Shown here: in pieces, positions 50,720 through 59,942 of the stretch | Numbering within the stretch: the stretch's first letter is position 1 | Layout of the letters: every line of letters begins with the position of its first letter | NCBI RefSeq assembly: GCF_003448965.1 | Contig: NZ_QRGC01000001.1 | Location: forward strand, 124,001-188,000 | Source of the DNA: Oceanicella sp. SM1341 | GTDB lineage: Bacteria > Pseudomonadota > Alphaproteobacteria > Rhodobacterales > Rhodobacteraceae | DNA length: 64,000 nucleotides | Direction: 5' to 3' | Position numbers and translations under genes: made by a program | Notes under the pieces: model-generated | What the model was told of the DNA's origin: nothing | Databases searched by the model: none | What the model saw: the letters and a program-made list of their open reading frames with translations, nothing else

Positions 50720-52294
50720 ATGAGCGACCTTTTCGACGACGAGGGCCCCGAGGCGGGCGAGGCCCCGGGCAATGCGCCCGAATTCACCGTCTCCGAACTG
50801 TCCGGCGCGGTGAAACGCGCCATCGAGGGCGGATTCGGGCATGTGCGCGTGCGCGGCGAGGTGGGGCGTGTCTCCCGCCCCGCCTCGGGCCATCTCTACC
50901 TCGACCTGAAGGACGACCGGGCGGTGCTGTCCTCGGTGATCTGGAAGGGCACGGCGCGCAGCCTCGCCACGAAGCCCGAGGAGGGGATGGAGGTGATCGC
51001 CACCGGCCGGCTCACCACCTTCCCCGGCCAGTCGCGCTACCAGCTCATCATCGAGAGCATCGCGCCCGCGGGCCTCGGCGCGCTCATGGCGATGCTGGAG
51101 AAGCGCAAGGCGGCGCTGGCCGCCGAGGGGCTGTTCGACGCGGCGCGCAAGCGCCGGCCCCCCTACCTGCCGGAGGTGATCGGCGTGGTGACCTCGCCCT
51201 CGGGCGCGGTGATCCGCGACATCCTGCACCGGCTGCGCGACCGGTTTCCCCGCAAGGTGCTGCTCTGGCCCGTGGTGGTGCAGGGCGATCGCTGCGCGCC
51301 GGAGGTGGCGGCCGCCATCCGCGGCTTCAACGCGCTCACCCCCGGCGGGGCGCTGCCGCGGCCGGACGTGCTGATCGTGGCGCGCGGCGGCGGCTCGGTG
51401 GAAGACCTCTGGGGCTTCAACGAGGAGATCGTGGTGCGCGCCGCGGCGGAGAGCGCCATCCCGCTGATCTCCGCCGTGGGGCACGAGACCGACACCACGC
51501 TGATCGACTTCGCCGCCGACCTGCGCGCCCCCACGCCCACCGCGGCGGCAGAGCTCGCCGTGCCGGTGCGCGCCGAGCTGATGGCCACGCTGGCGGCGGC
51601 GGAGGAGCGGCGGCGCCGCGCGCTCGCCCGCCTGCTCACCGAGCGGCAGCAGCGGCTGCGCGACCTCTCGCGCCTGCTGCCCCGGCCGGAGATGCTGGTG
51701 GCCGAGCGCGCCCAGCGGCTCGACGAGATGGCCTCCCGCCTGCCGCGCGCGCTCTCGGGTTATGCGCAGGGCAAGCGGCTGCAGCTCACCCGCAGCCGGG
51801 CCGGCGAGTTCGGGCCGCGGCTGCTCGCCTTCGCGCTCAGCCGCAAGCGCAGCGAGCTGGGGCGCAGCAGCGCCGGGCGCTTCGGGCCGCAGCTGCTCTC
51901 CGGGCTGATGGGGCGGCGGGCGGAGCGGCTGGCCTCCGTTTCGGCCCGGCTCAGCCCGGCGGCGCTGCTGCGCAGGCGGACGGACCTTGCCGAGCGGCTC
52001 GATGACCGGGGCGCACGTTTCGAGCGCGCCGGGCGCGAGCTGATGGCCCGGCGGCGCGAGCGGCTGGAGCGCGCGGCGCGCCTGCTCGAGACGCTGGGCT
52101 ACCACCGCACGCTGGAGCGCGGCTATGCCGTGGTGCGCGAGCCGGGCGGCGCGCTGGTCTCCGACGCCGAGCGCGCCCGCCGCGCCACGCTGCTGGAGCT
52201 GGAGTTCCGCGACGGCACGGTGACCGTGGGCACCGCGAAACCCAGCCCCGGGCGCAAGCGCAGCGACGACGACCCGCAGGGATCGCTGTTCTGA
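50720..52294 (+). CDS. xseA: exodeoxyribonuclease VII large subunit
   Basis: Single-strand exonuclease subunit, 524 residues. OB-fold N-terminal domain (about 20-120; FTVSELSGAVKRAIEGGFG, VRGEVGRVSRPASGHLYLDL) and catalytic domain with PEVIGVVTSPSGAVIRDI, ARGGGSVEDLWGFNEE and SAVGHETDTTLIDFAADLRA. The C-terminal helical region is longer and repetitive: two ~22-residue copies (RSRAGEFGPRLLAFALSRKR and RSSAGRFGPQLLSGLMGRR). The ATG at 50720 has no clear ribosome-binding site. The small subunit xseB is not in the window. It is convergent, by 2 bp, with a small secreted protein gene. Confidence 0.95.
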   Translation: MSDLFDDEGPEAGEAPGNAPEFTVSELSGAVKRAIEGGFGHVRVRGEVGRVSRPASGHLYLDLKDDRAVLSSVIWKGTARSLATKPEEGMEVIATGRLTTFPGQSRYQLIIESIAPAGLGALMAMLEKRKAALAAEGLFDAARKRRPPYLPEVIGVVTSPSGAVIRDILHRLRDRFPRKVLLWPVVVQGDRCAPEVAAAIRGFNALTPGGALPRPDVLIVARGGGSVEDLWGFNEEIVVRAAAESAIPLISAVGHETDTTLIDFAADLRAPTPTAAAELAVPVRAELMATLAAAEERRRRALARLLTERQQRLRDLSRLLPRPEMLVAERAQRLDEMASRLPRALSGYAQGKRLQLTRSRAGEFGPRLLAFALSRKRSELGRSSAGRFGPQLLSGLMGRRAERLASVSARLSPAALLRRRTDLAERLDDRGARFERAGRELMARRRERLERAARLLETLGYHRTLERGYAVVREPGGALVSDAERARRATLLELEFRDGTVTVGTAKPSPGRKRSDDDPQGSLF

Positions 52295-52296
52295 GC

Positions 52297-52695
52297 TCAG
52301 ACGCCGGTGCGCGGCCCGGGGCAGTTGAGCGGCTTCGTGTCGCGGCCGCTCATCTGCAGCTCGGCCAGCCCGTCGGGGTCGCGCTCGGAGCGCACCACCA
52401 CCTCGCCGTCGCGCCGGTAGACATGCCAGCACTGCGGCATCGGGTTGCCCTCGTAGGTGAAGCACAGCGCGCCGTTGAGCTCGAACCAACGGCCCTCCTG
52501 GCATTCGCCCGAGCCGTCCTGCCAGCGGGAATGGTTGCCCGGCATGTATTGCTCGGCGCCGTAAAACTCGCCATCTCGCTCGAAGGTCAGCGTGTAACCC
52601 TCGGACAACTGGCGGAATTCCTCCGCGCTCATCGGGTCATCGGCAAGTGCCGGAGCAGCGGCGCACAGCAGCGCCGCGACGAGAAACTGTTTCAT
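52297..52695 (-). CDS. small secreted protein, paralogue A of the YyaL-like cluster
   Basis: 132-residue hypothetical protein with a signal peptide ([17 protein letters not shown]). The mature part has conserved cysteines, an [14 protein letters not shown] opening, [23 protein letters not shown] and [15 protein letters not shown]. It is clearly paralogous to the 138-residue product at 54922-55338 (shared LxxGxT, FYGxEYYxPG-like, CxxxRW, C-x-HV-RRDGE). Function unknown. The start at 52695 overlaps the stop of the YyaL-like gene by 4 nt (ATGA), so it is translated in the same operon. Confidence 0.78.
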   Translation of the reverse strand: MKQFLVAALLCAAAPALADDPMSAEEFRQLSEGYTLTFERDGEFYGAEQYMPGNHSRWQDGSGECQEGRWFELNGALCFTYEGNPMPQCWHVYRRDGEVVVRSERDPDGLAELQMSGRDTKPLNCPGPRTGV

Positions 52696-54917
52696 CGGAT
52701 GCGGAACCGCAGGGTGACGGGCAGCTGGCAGGCGGCCTCGTTGCAGGGCTGGAGGGTGAGGCGCACCTCCTCCTCCGGGTGGTTGAGCGGCAGCGACAGC
52801 GTGCCGGTGTGCACCGGCACCGGGGCCGGTGTGTGCGGGTTCTCCCAGGGCTCGGGCGCGGGCCAGACGGTCTCCGCCCCCTCCAGCACGGCGCCCGAGA
52901 GCCCTTCGGCCCCGGCGACGGCGAGATGCCAGCCCGGCGCCACGGTGACGATGAGCTTGTGCGCCCCGGTGGCGTGGTAGGTCTCGAGCCGCACGCGCAG
53001 CGCGCCGCCGGCGCAGACACGCACCGCGCCGGCCTCGCCCGCCTCGAGGATGCGCACGGCCGAGAGCGCGGTTGGCCAGACCGAGGGATAGTCCGAGATC
53101 CGCGCCGAGAGCGCGTCGCGCAGCGCCTCGGCCCGGGCGCGCAAGAGCGGCAGTGGCCGGCGCTCGGCGAGGCGGGCGAGCAGCTCCAGCGCCGAGGATT
53201 CGCCGGAGGGCACCGCGCCGTCCTCGGTCTCGTAGATGCGGGCGAAGGGGCCGGGGCCGAAGCCGCTCGCCAGCCGGCCGCGGCCGTCGTCGAACCGCTC
53301 CACCATCGCCTCGGCCAGCGCCTGCGCGCGATCGGCCCAGGCGGTGGCGCCGGTCGCGTCCTGCAGGGCAAGGCAGGCGAGGCCGAGCCAGGCATAGTCC
53401 GAGAGCAGCGCCGGCTCTTGTGCCTTGCCGCCCGCATGCACCCGGGAGAGGCCCTCGGGCCCGTCGAGCCGCGCGAAGACCGCCTCCGCCGCCCGCGCCG
53501 CCATGGCTGCCCAGTCGGGGTTGTGGAACTCGAGCGCCGCCTCGGCAAGGGCGCGGATCATCAGCCCGTTCCAGCCGGCGATCACCTTCTCGTCGCGCAG
53601 CGGGCGAGGGCGCTCGGCGCGGTAGTCGTTGAGCTGGCGCAGGATCACCTGCAGGGCCTCGGGGTCGTGGAGTTCTGCCGGGACGGCCTCCTCCGGCACC
53701 CGGTGGGCCACGGCGCCGGCCTCGAGCGTGGGGGTCTGGTCGAGCCCCAGCATGGCGATGGCCTTGTCGGCAAGATCGCGGTGCAGCAGCGCGCGGATCT
53801 GCTCCGGGGTCCAGGCGTAGAAGGCGCCTTCCTCGAGCTTGCCCGAAGCATCGAGCGAATCCGCGTCCTCGGCGGAGTAGAAGGCGCCGTCGGGCGCTGT
53901 CATCAGCGCCTCCACGTAGCGGATGCAGCAGCCCGCCTCGTGGCCGCCCCAATGCGCCACCTGGTGGAGCTCGGTGTAACAGCGCAGCAGAAGGGCCTGG
54001 TTATACAGCATTTTCTCGAAATGCGGGGTGCGCCAGTTCACGTCCACCGTGTAGCGGTGGAAGCCGCCGCCCACCTGGTCGTGGATGCCGCCGGCGGAGA
54101 TGGCGGAGAGCGTGTGCTCGGCGATGGCGAGGGCTTCCGGCGGGCCGCCCCGGCGCCAGTGGTCGAGCAGGAACAGCAGGAAGCCTTCCTGCGGAAACTG
54201 CGTGCCCTTGGAGAAGCCGCCCTCCACCGGGTTGAACATGCGCTGCAGGCGGCCGAAGGCGGCCTCGGGCGCAGTGTCGAGGGGCACGGCATCCTTGCGC
54301 TCGGAGGTGATGGCGGCAATGGCGTCGGAGAGCCGGCCGGCGAGCGAGGTGAACTCGGCCCGGCCGGGGCCGCGCCAGCCGTTCGCGATGGCGCCGAGCA
54401 CCTGGGCGAACTGCGGCCTGGGGAAGTAGGTGCCGGTGTGGAAGGGCCGACCGTCGGGCAGCAGCCAGGCGGAGTTGGGCCAGCCGGCGTGGCCGTTCTG
54501 CAGGCTGGTGGCGGCGATGTAGATCTGGTCGATGTCGGGCCGGCTCTCGCGGTCGAGCTTCACGGGCACGAAATGCGCGTTGAGGAGGGCGGCGATCTCC
54601 TCGTCATCGAAGCTCTCCTCCTCCATCACGTGGCACCAGTGGCAGGTGGCGTAGCCGGCGGAGAGGAACACCGGCACGTCGCGGCGCGCGGCCTCGGCGA
54701 GCGCCTCCTCGCCCCAGGGCCACCAGTCCACCGGGTTGTGCGCGTGCTGGAGCAGGTAGGGCGAGGCCTCGCGCACCAGCCGGTTCACGTAGCGCGGGGC
54801 GCCTGCGTCCATGAGGTGGGTGCGCGGGCGGTGGCCGGGGCCCAGGGCTGCGAGCGCCGTGTCGAGCGCCTCCTGCAGGTCGGGGCTGCGGTCGGCTTGC
54901 GGCGGGGTGCGGGACAT
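52692..54917 (-). CDS. YyaL/SSP411-type thioredoxin-domain protein (DUF255)
   Basis: 741-residue protein with an N-terminal thioredoxin-like domain and a C-terminal (alpha/alpha)6-barrel related to N-acylglucosamine epimerases and cellulases. Seen: [20 protein letters not shown], the CxxC in [48 protein letters not shown]-like region ([18 protein letters not shown]), [19 protein letters not shown] and FYSAEDADS. This is the conserved bacterial/mammalian spermatogenesis-associated-20-like family, whose activity is not settled. No signal peptide is visible. It sits between two paralogous secreted-protein genes, with a 4-nt gap upstream and a 4-nt overlap downstream. Confidence 0.9.
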   Translation of the reverse strand: MSRTPPQADRSPDLQEALDTALAALGPGHRPRTHLMDAGAPRYVNRLVREASPYLLQHAHNPVDWWPWGEEALAEAARRDVPVFLSAGYATCHWCHVMEEESFDDEEIAALLNAHFVPVKLDRESRPDIDQIYIAATSLQNGHAGWPNSAWLLPDGRPFHTGTYFPRPQFAQVLGAIANGWRGPGRAEFTSLAGRLSDAIAAITSERKDAVPLDTAPEAAFGRLQRMFNPVEGGFSKGTQFPQEGFLLFLLDHWRRGGPPEALAIAEHTLSAISAGGIHDQVGGGFHRYTVDVNWRTPHFEKMLYNQALLLRCYTELHQVAHWGGHEAGCCIRYVEALMTAPDGAFYSAEDADSLDASGKLEEGAFYAWTPEQIRALLHRDLADKAIAMLGLDQTPTLEAGAVAHRVPEEAVPAELHDPEALQVILRQLNDYRAERPRPLRDEKVIAGWNGLMIRALAEAALEFHNPDWAAMAARAAEAVFARLDGPEGLSRVHAGGKAQEPALLSDYAWLGLACLALQDATGATAWADRAQALAEAMVERFDDGRGRLASGFGPGPFARIYETEDGAVPSGESSALELLARLAERRPLPLLRARAEALRDALSARISDYPSVWPTALSAVRILEAGEAGAVRVCAGGALRVRLETYHATGAHKLIVTVAPGWHLAVAGAEGLSGAVLEGAETVWPAPEPWENPHTPAPVPVHTGTLSLPLNHPEEEVRLTLQPCNEAACQLPVTLRFRIR

Positions 54918-54921
54918 GGGC

Positions 54922-55338
54922 TCAGCTCGTCAGGCCGGGGGTGCAGGTGAAGCTGGTGGGCGAGATCGACTGCACCAGCTGCTCCTGCTCGCCGCCGGCC
55001 TCCGCGCTCTGCGGGATGATGATGATCTCGCCGTCGCGCCGCACATGGGCGAAGCAATGCGGGCGGTCGAAGAAGAAGCAGTATTCGCCGGAAGAGTAGG
55101 TCCAGCGCGCGTTGGCGCAGACACCCGAGGCGTGCTGGAAGGTCACCATGTCCTGGCCGGGCCAGTAGTATTCGCGGCCGAAATACGTGCCGTCGATGTA
55201 GTAGTACACCGTCTTGCCGCGGGTGAGGTCGCGCCATTCGCTTTCCGGAATGGGCGTGTCCTGGGCCGATGCCGCCAGCGGCGGAACCAGGGTTGCGCCG
55301 AAAAGGGCCAGGGCGGCGAAAGCCAGGGTACGGAACAT
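54922..55338 (-). CDS. small secreted protein, paralogue B of the YyaL-like cluster
   Basis: 138-residue hypothetical protein. Signal peptide [20 protein letters not shown], then [54 protein letters not shown] and [18 protein letters not shown]. Four or five cysteines in the mature part suggest a disulfide-bonded beta-rich fold in the periplasm. It is paralogous to the 132-residue protein at the other end of this operon. It is first in the transcript; the ATG is at 55338. I do not know its function. Confidence 0.8.
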   Translation of the reverse strand: MFRTLAFAALALFGATLVPPLAASAQDTPIPESEWRDLTRGKTVYYYIDGTYFGREYYWPGQDMVTFQHASGVCANARWTYSSGEYCFFFDRPHCFAHVRRDGEIIIIPQSAEAGGEQEQLVQSISPTSFTCTPGLTS

Positions 55339-55496
55339 GCAGATCTCCCGGGTGTTTGGGGGAGAACTTAGGCCCTGCGGCGCGCAGCGGCAAGCGAGGC
55401 TCCGGGATTTGCCCGCTTTTCCCTTTCGCTTCGCGGCTCTTGGCGGTAGGGGAAGGGGGTCACGCCGCCGGCCAGGAAGACGGAGAAACCCGCCCG

Positions 55497-56744
55497 ATGT
55501 CGCTTTTCGGAAAGCTCAAGGACCGCCTGTTCAAGTCCTCCTCCAAGCTCGACGAGGGGCTGGACGCCATCCTGCAGGACGGCGGTGTCATGGAGCCTGC
55601 ACCCGCGACCGGCGCCGCACCCGAAGCCCCGCCCGCAAAGGCTCCCGAGGCGCCGCGCCCCGCCCCCGAAGCGCCGAAAGCCGTGCCGGAGCCTGAAGCA
55701 CAGAAGGCTCCGCCCGTGCCGGAGGCACCCAAAGCCCCGCCCGTGCCGGAGGCACCCAAAGCCCCGCCCGTGCCGGAGGCACCGCGGCCGGCGCCCGAGG
55801 CGCCCGCGCCGATCCCGGTGGAGCAGGTGCAGGCCGAGACGGCGCGGCGCGGGCTGTTCTCGCGTCTCACCGGGCGCGGGGCGGCTCCGGCGGCGCCGCA
55901 AGCCGTGCTGCGCCGGACGCTCGACGACGAGATGCTCGAGAGCCTCGAGGAGCTGCTCATCCGGTCCGACATGGGCGTGGAGACCGCGCTGCGCGTCGCC
56001 GCCAACATGGCCGAGGGGCGCTACGGGCGCAGGCTCTCGGCCGACGAGATCAAGCGCCTGCTCGCCGCCGAGGTGAGCCGCATTCTCGAGCCCGTGGCCC
56101 GGCCGATGCCGCTCACCCCGCGCAAGCCGCAGGTGGTGCTGGTGGTGGGCGTGAACGGCTCGGGCAAGACCACGACCATCGGCAAGCTCGCCAGCCAGTT
56201 CCGCGCCGCCGGCAAGTCGGTGGTGATCGCGGCCGGCGACACGTTCCGCGCCGCGGCGGTGGAACAGCTCCAGGTATGGGGCACGCGCGCCGGCGTGCCG
56301 GTGCTCACCGCGCCCGAGGGCTCCGACCCCGCGAGCCTCGCCTTCGAGGCGATGACCAAGGCCGAGGCCGAGGGCGCCGACCTGCTGCTGATCGACACCG
56401 CCGGCCGCCTGCAGAACCGCGCCGACCTGATGGAGGAGCTGGCGAAGATCGTCCGCGTCATCCGCAAGAAGGACCCGTCCGCGCCGCACAACACCCTGCT
56501 GGTGCTCGACGCCACCACCGGCCAGAACGCGCTGAACCAGGTGGAAATCTTCCGCAAGATCGCCGATGTCTCCGGCCTGGTGATGACCAAGCTCGACGGC
56601 ACGGCGAAGGGCGGCGTGCTCGTGGCGCTGGCCGACCGCTTCGGCCTGCCGATCCACGCCATCGGAGTGGGCGAGCAGATCGACGATCTCGCCCCCTTCG
56701 ACCCCGAGGAGTTCGCCCGCGCGCTCACCGGCCTCGACGCGTGA
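55497..56744 (+). CDS. ftsY: signal recognition particle receptor FtsY
   Basis: SRP receptor GTPase at the inner membrane for co-translational targeting; 415 residues. An N-terminal Ala/Pro/Glu-rich A-domain (about 30-115) contains near-identical PPVPEAPKA repeats. The NG domain follows: VVLVVGVNGSGKTTTIGKLA (G1), AAGDTFRAAAVEQLQ (G2), LLLIDTAGRLQNRADLMEEL (G3), VMTKLDGTAKGG (G4) and IHAIGVGEQIDDLAPFDPEE (G5). The ATG at 55497 gives SLFGKLKDRLFKSSSKL, the usual start. Its stop overlaps the GTG of the next gene. Confidence 0.96.
   Translation: MSLFGKLKDRLFKSSSKLDEGLDAILQDGGVMEPAPATGAAPEAPPAKAPEAPRPAPEAPKAVPEPEAQKAPPVPEAPKAPPVPEAPKAPPVPEAPRPAPEAPAPIPVEQVQAETARRGLFSRLTGRGAAPAAPQAVLRRTLDDEMLESLEELLIRSDMGVETALRVAANMAEGRYGRRLSADEIKRLLAAEVSRILEPVARPMPLTPRKPQVVLVVGVNGSGKTTTIGKLASQFRAAGKSVVIAAGDTFRAAAVEQLQVWGTRAGVPVLTAPEGSDPASLAFEAMTKAEAEGADLLLIDTAGRLQNRADLMEELAKIVRVIRKKDPSAPHNTLLVLDATTGQNALNQVEIFRKIADVSGLVMTKLDGTAKGGVLVALADRFGLPIHAIGVGEQIDDLAPFDPEEFARALTGLDA
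55710..55790 (+). repeat. 27-bp tandem repeat inside ftsY
   Basis: Three head-to-tail units, each encoding PPVPEAPKA (the third PPVPEAPRP). The first two, at 55710-55736 and 55737-55763, are identical or nearly so at DNA level. This is a recent duplication in the linker coding region, so the copy number is likely to vary between strains. Confidence 0.85.
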
Positions 56745-57646
56745 CAGGCTGGCTGCTGTCGATCGAGGGCACGCCGGCGGGGGCGCATCTCGCCATGCTG
56801 CTGGCCCTCGGCTCGGCGGTGGCGCATGCGGTGTTCGGCGCGCTGCAGAAGGGGCGGCACGACCCCTGGATGTCGCGCGGGGCGATCGATTTCTGCTACA
56901 TGGCGATGGCGCTGCCGGTGGCGCTCTTCGTGGTGCCCTGGCCGGAGGGCGGGCTCTGGCTCGTCCTGCTCGGCGCCTGGGTGATCCACATGGGCTACAA
57001 GCTGTGCATGGCCATGGCCTATGAGCGCGCGGCCTACACGGTGGTCTACCCCGTGGTGCGCGGCACCGGGCCGCTGGTGACGGTGATCGCGGCCGGCTTC
57101 GTGTTCGGCGAGCTGTTCGGGCCGCTGCAATGGCTGGGCGTGCTGCTGCTCTCGGGCGGGATCTTCGCGCTGGCGCTGTTCAACCTGCGCCATGTCGAGG
57201 TGGGGCGCGACACGCTGCTGCAGGCCCTCGGGCTCGCCTTCGTCACCGGGCTGTTCGTGGCGCTCTACACCACCTACGACGCCTTCGGCATCCGCGCCGC
57301 ACCCGACCCGTTCACCTTCCTGTTCTGGTTCTTCGTGATCGACGGGCTGGCCTTTCCGGTGATCGCGCTCGCGCGCTGGCAGCGCATGGAGCTGCGGCCC
57401 GCCATGGGCCCGCTGATGCTGCGCGGGGTCTCCGGCGCGGTGATCGCCTTCCTCAGCTTCGGCTCGGTGATGCTCGCGACCCGGCTCGACAAGGTGGGCG
57501 AGGCGGCGGTGCTGCGCGAGACCTCCACCGTCTTCGCCGCCCTCATCGGCTGGCTGGTGCTCAAGGACACGGTCGGCCCGGTGCGCGGCGCGCTGATGGC
57601 GCTGATCGCCGCGGGCGCGGTGCTGGTGGAATTCGGAGGCGCCTGA
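56741..57646 (+). CDS. DMT/EamA-family transporter
   Basis: Inner-membrane permease of the drug/metabolite superfamily, 301 residues and about ten helices. Seen: AMLLALGSAVAHAVFGALQK, the Glu/Tyr-rich AYERAAYTVVYPVVRGTGPL, FGPLQWLGVLLLSGGIFALA, SGAVIAFLSFGSVMLATRLD, and KVGEAAVLRETSTVFAALIG in the second repeat. Substrate unknown. Its GTG start overlaps the ftsY stop (GTGA at 56741), coupling the two. ftsY, this gene and ispZ form one unit, a pairing common in Rhodobacterales. Confidence 0.88.
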   Translation: MTGWLLSIEGTPAGAHLAMLLALGSAVAHAVFGALQKGRHDPWMSRGAIDFCYMAMALPVALFVVPWPEGGLWLVLLGAWVIHMGYKLCMAMAYERAAYTVVYPVVRGTGPLVTVIAAGFVFGELFGPLQWLGVLLLSGGIFALALFNLRHVEVGRDTLLQALGLAFVTGLFVALYTTYDAFGIRAAPDPFTFLFWFFVIDGLAFPVIALARWQRMELRPAMGPLMLRGVSGAVIAFLSFGSVMLATRLDKVGEAAVLRETSTVFAALIGWLVLKDTVGPVRGALMALIAAGAVLVEFGGA

Positions 57647-57682
57647 GACCACATGACAACCAAACCCGACGGGAGACAGACC

Positions 57683-58282
57683 ATGGCGGAAAAGCCGCTC
57701 AACCCGGTGGTGAAACTGGCGCTCGAGCTCGGGCCGGTCTTCGCCTTCTTTCTCACCTACCGGCTGAGCTCGGCCGACCCCGGGCTCACCCCGGAGAAGG
57801 CCGAGCTCAGCCGGATGATCTTCGCCACCTCGGTGTTCATCCCGCTGGTGCTGGCCTCGCTCGCCGTGTCCTGGTGGCTCACGCGCAGCCTGCCGAAGAT
57901 GGCGGCGCTCACGGCGCTGGTGGTGGTGGTGTTCGGCGGCCTCACCATCGCGCTGCGCGACGACACGTTCTTCAAGATGAAGCCCACGATCATCTACGGG
58001 CTCTTCGCGGTGATCCTCGGCATCGGGCTGATGCGCGGCCAGTCCTACCTGCAATACCTGATGGGCGAGGTGTTCAGCATGAAGCGCGAGGGCTGGATGC
58101 TGTTCACCCGGCGCTTCGCGCTGTTCTTCGCGTGCCTTGCGGTGGTGAACGAGGTGGTGTGGCGCAGCCAGGACACAGACACCTGGGTGAACTTCCGCAC
58201 CTTCGTGCTGCCGCTCACCACCTTCGTGTTCATCCTCACCCAGGCGCCGCTGCTGGGCCGCTACATGGAGAAGGACGAGTAG
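57683..58282 (+). CDS. ispZ: inner-membrane septation protein IspZ/YciB
   Basis: Multi-pass inner-membrane protein of the septation protein A family, linked to cell division or envelope synthesis; 199 residues, five or more helices. Seen: NPVVKLALELGPVFAFFLTY, FGGLTIALRDDTFFKMKPTI, RRFALFFACLAVVNEVVWRS, QDTDTWVNFRTFVLPLTTFV. ATG 57683 with GGGAGA 6 nt upstream is preferred. ATG 57653 would add ten residues. It is the last gene of the ftsY unit, followed by a hairpin. Confidence 0.92.
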   Translation: MAEKPLNPVVKLALELGPVFAFFLTYRLSSADPGLTPEKAELSRMIFATSVFIPLVLASLAVSWWLTRSLPKMAALTALVVVVFGGLTIALRDDTFFKMKPTIIYGLFAVILGIGLMRGQSYLQYLMGEVFSMKREGWMLFTRRFALFFACLAVVNEVVWRSQDTDTWVNFRTFVLPLTTFVFILTQAPLLGRYMEKDE

Positions 58283-58379
58283 GGGGGCTGCCGTAGCGAT
58301 GCGGAGAGCCACCTGCGGCGGCTCGCGCCTCCTGTCTCGCCTGACGGCCGCTGCCGCGGCCGGCAGGCTCGGGGGCGTC

Positions 58380-58396
58380 GGGCCCCGCAGGGGCCC
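58380..58396. terminator. hairpin between ispZ and ccmG
   Basis: Perfect 7-bp stem GGGCCCC / GGGGCCC with a 3-nt loop between convergent genes. It probably serves both. No T-tract. Confidence 0.5.
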
Positions 58397-58414
58397 GTCG
58401 ATATCCTCGCGCGG

Positions 58415-58981
58415 TCAGTTCGCCTCAAGCAGCGGCAGGATCCGGGTTTCGAGGATGCTACGGGTGATCGGGCCGGGGTGGCGCAGCAGCACCTTGCCCT
58501 CGCCGTCGATCACGAAGGTCTCCGGCACGCCGTAGAGCCCCCAGTTGATGCCGTTGCGCCCCGACGCATCGGCGCCGATCTTCGAGAACGGGTCGCCCAG
58601 CTCGTCGAGGAAGCCGCGCGCGGCGTCGGGCTTGTCCTTGTAGTTCACGCCCAGGATCGGCACGCCGGATTGCGCGATCTCCATCAGCATCGGGTGTTCG
58701 GCCCGGCAAGGTGCGCACCAGCTCGCCCAGAAGTTCACCAGCTTCACGCCGGGGGCGGTGAGGTCGGCCGCGCCGGGCACCTCCCGGCCGTCGACCAGCG
58801 GCTGGAGCGACAGCTCGGGCGCCGCGCGCTCGGCCAGGGCGGAGGGCAACTCGTCGGGGTTCTGCCGGCTCAGCGCCCAGTAGCCGACGCCGAGAAAGAT
58901 CGCGGCGCAGGCCACCGGGGCCAGCATCCAGGGGCGGAAGCCGCCGCTGCCGCGCGGCGCGGTGGTGGTGTCATCGCTCAT
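58415..58981 (-). CDS. ccmG: thiol:disulfide interchange protein CcmG/DsbE
   Basis: Membrane-anchored periplasmic thioredoxin that reduces apocytochrome c for haem attachment; 188 residues. One N-terminal anchor helix (WMLAPVACAAIFLGVGYWAL), then a TlpA-like domain with the redox motif VNFWASWCAPCRAEHPMLME and WGLYGVPETFVIDGEGKVL (cis-Pro region). It is the last gene of the minus-strand ccmA-B-C-D-G series. Its start overlaps ccmD by 11 nt. Confidence 0.95.
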   Translation of the reverse strand: MSDDTTTAPRGSGGFRPWMLAPVACAAIFLGVGYWALSRQNPDELPSALAERAAPELSLQPLVDGREVPGAADLTAPGVKLVNFWASWCAPCRAEHPMLMEIAQSGVPILGVNYKDKPDAARGFLDELGDPFSKIGADASGRNGINWGLYGVPETFVIDGEGKVLLRHPGPITRSILETRILPLLEAN

Positions 58982-59135
58982 CGGCTTGCCTCCGCGCGGC
59001 CTCGAGCCGCGCCAGTTCGGATTTGACCCTGCGGTGCCTCAGCAGCGAGGCGCCGACCAGCAGCGCGAAGCCTGCCAGCGTCACCCCGTAGGCGCCCAGC
59101 ACCGCGACGGTGTATTTGCCCAGCTCCGGCAGCAT
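58971..59135 (-). CDS. ccmD: haem exporter subunit CcmD
   Basis: 54-residue single-pass membrane protein that helps release holo-CcmE from CcmABC. It has a central helix (VAVLGAYGVTLAGFALLVGA) followed by the basic, coiled-coil-like tail LLRHRRVKSELARLEAARRQ, as in other CcmD. The ATG at 59135 overlaps the ccmC stop by one base (TGATG), and the C-terminus overlaps ccmG. Easily missed because of its size, but position and topology are typical. Confidence 0.92.
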   Translation of the reverse strand: MLPELGKYTVAVLGAYGVTLAGFALLVGASLLRHRRVKSELARLEAARRQADER

Positions 59136-59863
59136 CAGCCCGCCGCCATGCGCTGGTGCAGCGCCCGGATGCGCCGCGCCCGGATCTCGGTGCGGGTGCG
59201 CAGCAGCAGGAGTGCGAGGAAGGTGAGGAAGAACCCTGCGATGCACAGCAGCAGCGGGTACCAGAACACGTTGGAGACATTCTCCTGCCGGTCCATCGAC
59301 AGCGAGGCGCCCTGGTGCAGCCCCTGCGACCAGAAGTTCACCGCGTAGCGCGACAGCACCGCGAAGACCGAGCCCACCATGGCCAGCACCGAGGTGAGGT
59401 CGGCGGCCTTGTCGGGGTCCTCGATCGCGGCCCAGAGCGCGATGTAGCCCAGGTAGAACAGGAACAGCACGAAGAAGGAGGTGAGCCGCGGGTCCCATTC
59501 CCAGGGCGAGCCCCACATCGGCTGGCCCCAGAGCGCGCCGGTGAGCAGCGCGATCACCGTCATCATCGCGCCCACCGGGGCGGCGGCCCGGGCCGCGAGC
59601 GCCGAGACATGGTGCCGGCGGATGAGCCAGACCAGAGAGGCCGCGAACATCATCACGTAGATGTTGATCGCCATCATCGCCGCCGGCACGTGGATGAAGA
59701 TGATCTTCACCGTCGAGCCCTGCCGGAAATCGTCCGGCGTGAGAAAGAAGCCCCAGATGAGCCCGGCCGCGAGGCTCAAGGCCGCGAGCCCCGCCACCCA
59801 GGGCAGGGCCGCGCCGGAGAGGCGCATGAAACGGGTCGGGTTCGCGTATTCCCAGAATGACAT
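59135..59863 (-). CDS. ccmC: haem exporter/handler CcmC
   Basis: Six-helix inner-membrane haem-handling protein that loads haem onto CcmE; 242 residues. Seen: MSFWEYANPTRFM, KIIFIHVPAAMMAINIY (conserved His), the tryptophan-rich WGQPMWGSPWEWDPRLTS haem-binding loop and YAVNFWSQGLHQGASLSM with the second His. The ATG at 59863 is the family start; a longer frame upstream adds 17 unrelated residues. It follows ccmB by 79 bp. Confidence 0.95.
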   Translation of the reverse strand: MSFWEYANPTRFMRLSGAALPWVAGLAALSLAAGLIWGFFLTPDDFRQGSTVKIIFIHVPAAMMAINIYVMMFAASLVWLIRRHHVSALAARAAAPVGAMMTVIALLTGALWGQPMWGSPWEWDPRLTSFFVLFLFYLGYIALWAAIEDPDKAADLTSVLAMVGSVFAVLSRYAVNFWSQGLHQGASLSMDRQENVSNVFWYPLLLCIAGFFLTFLALLLLRTRTEIRARRIRALHQRMAAG

Positions 59864-59942
59864 GGCGATGTGAATAGCCCCGCGCCCGGGCGCGCGCAAT
59901 GGGCCGTTGGTCACAGGGTGGCGAGGGGGGCGCGGGGCGCGG

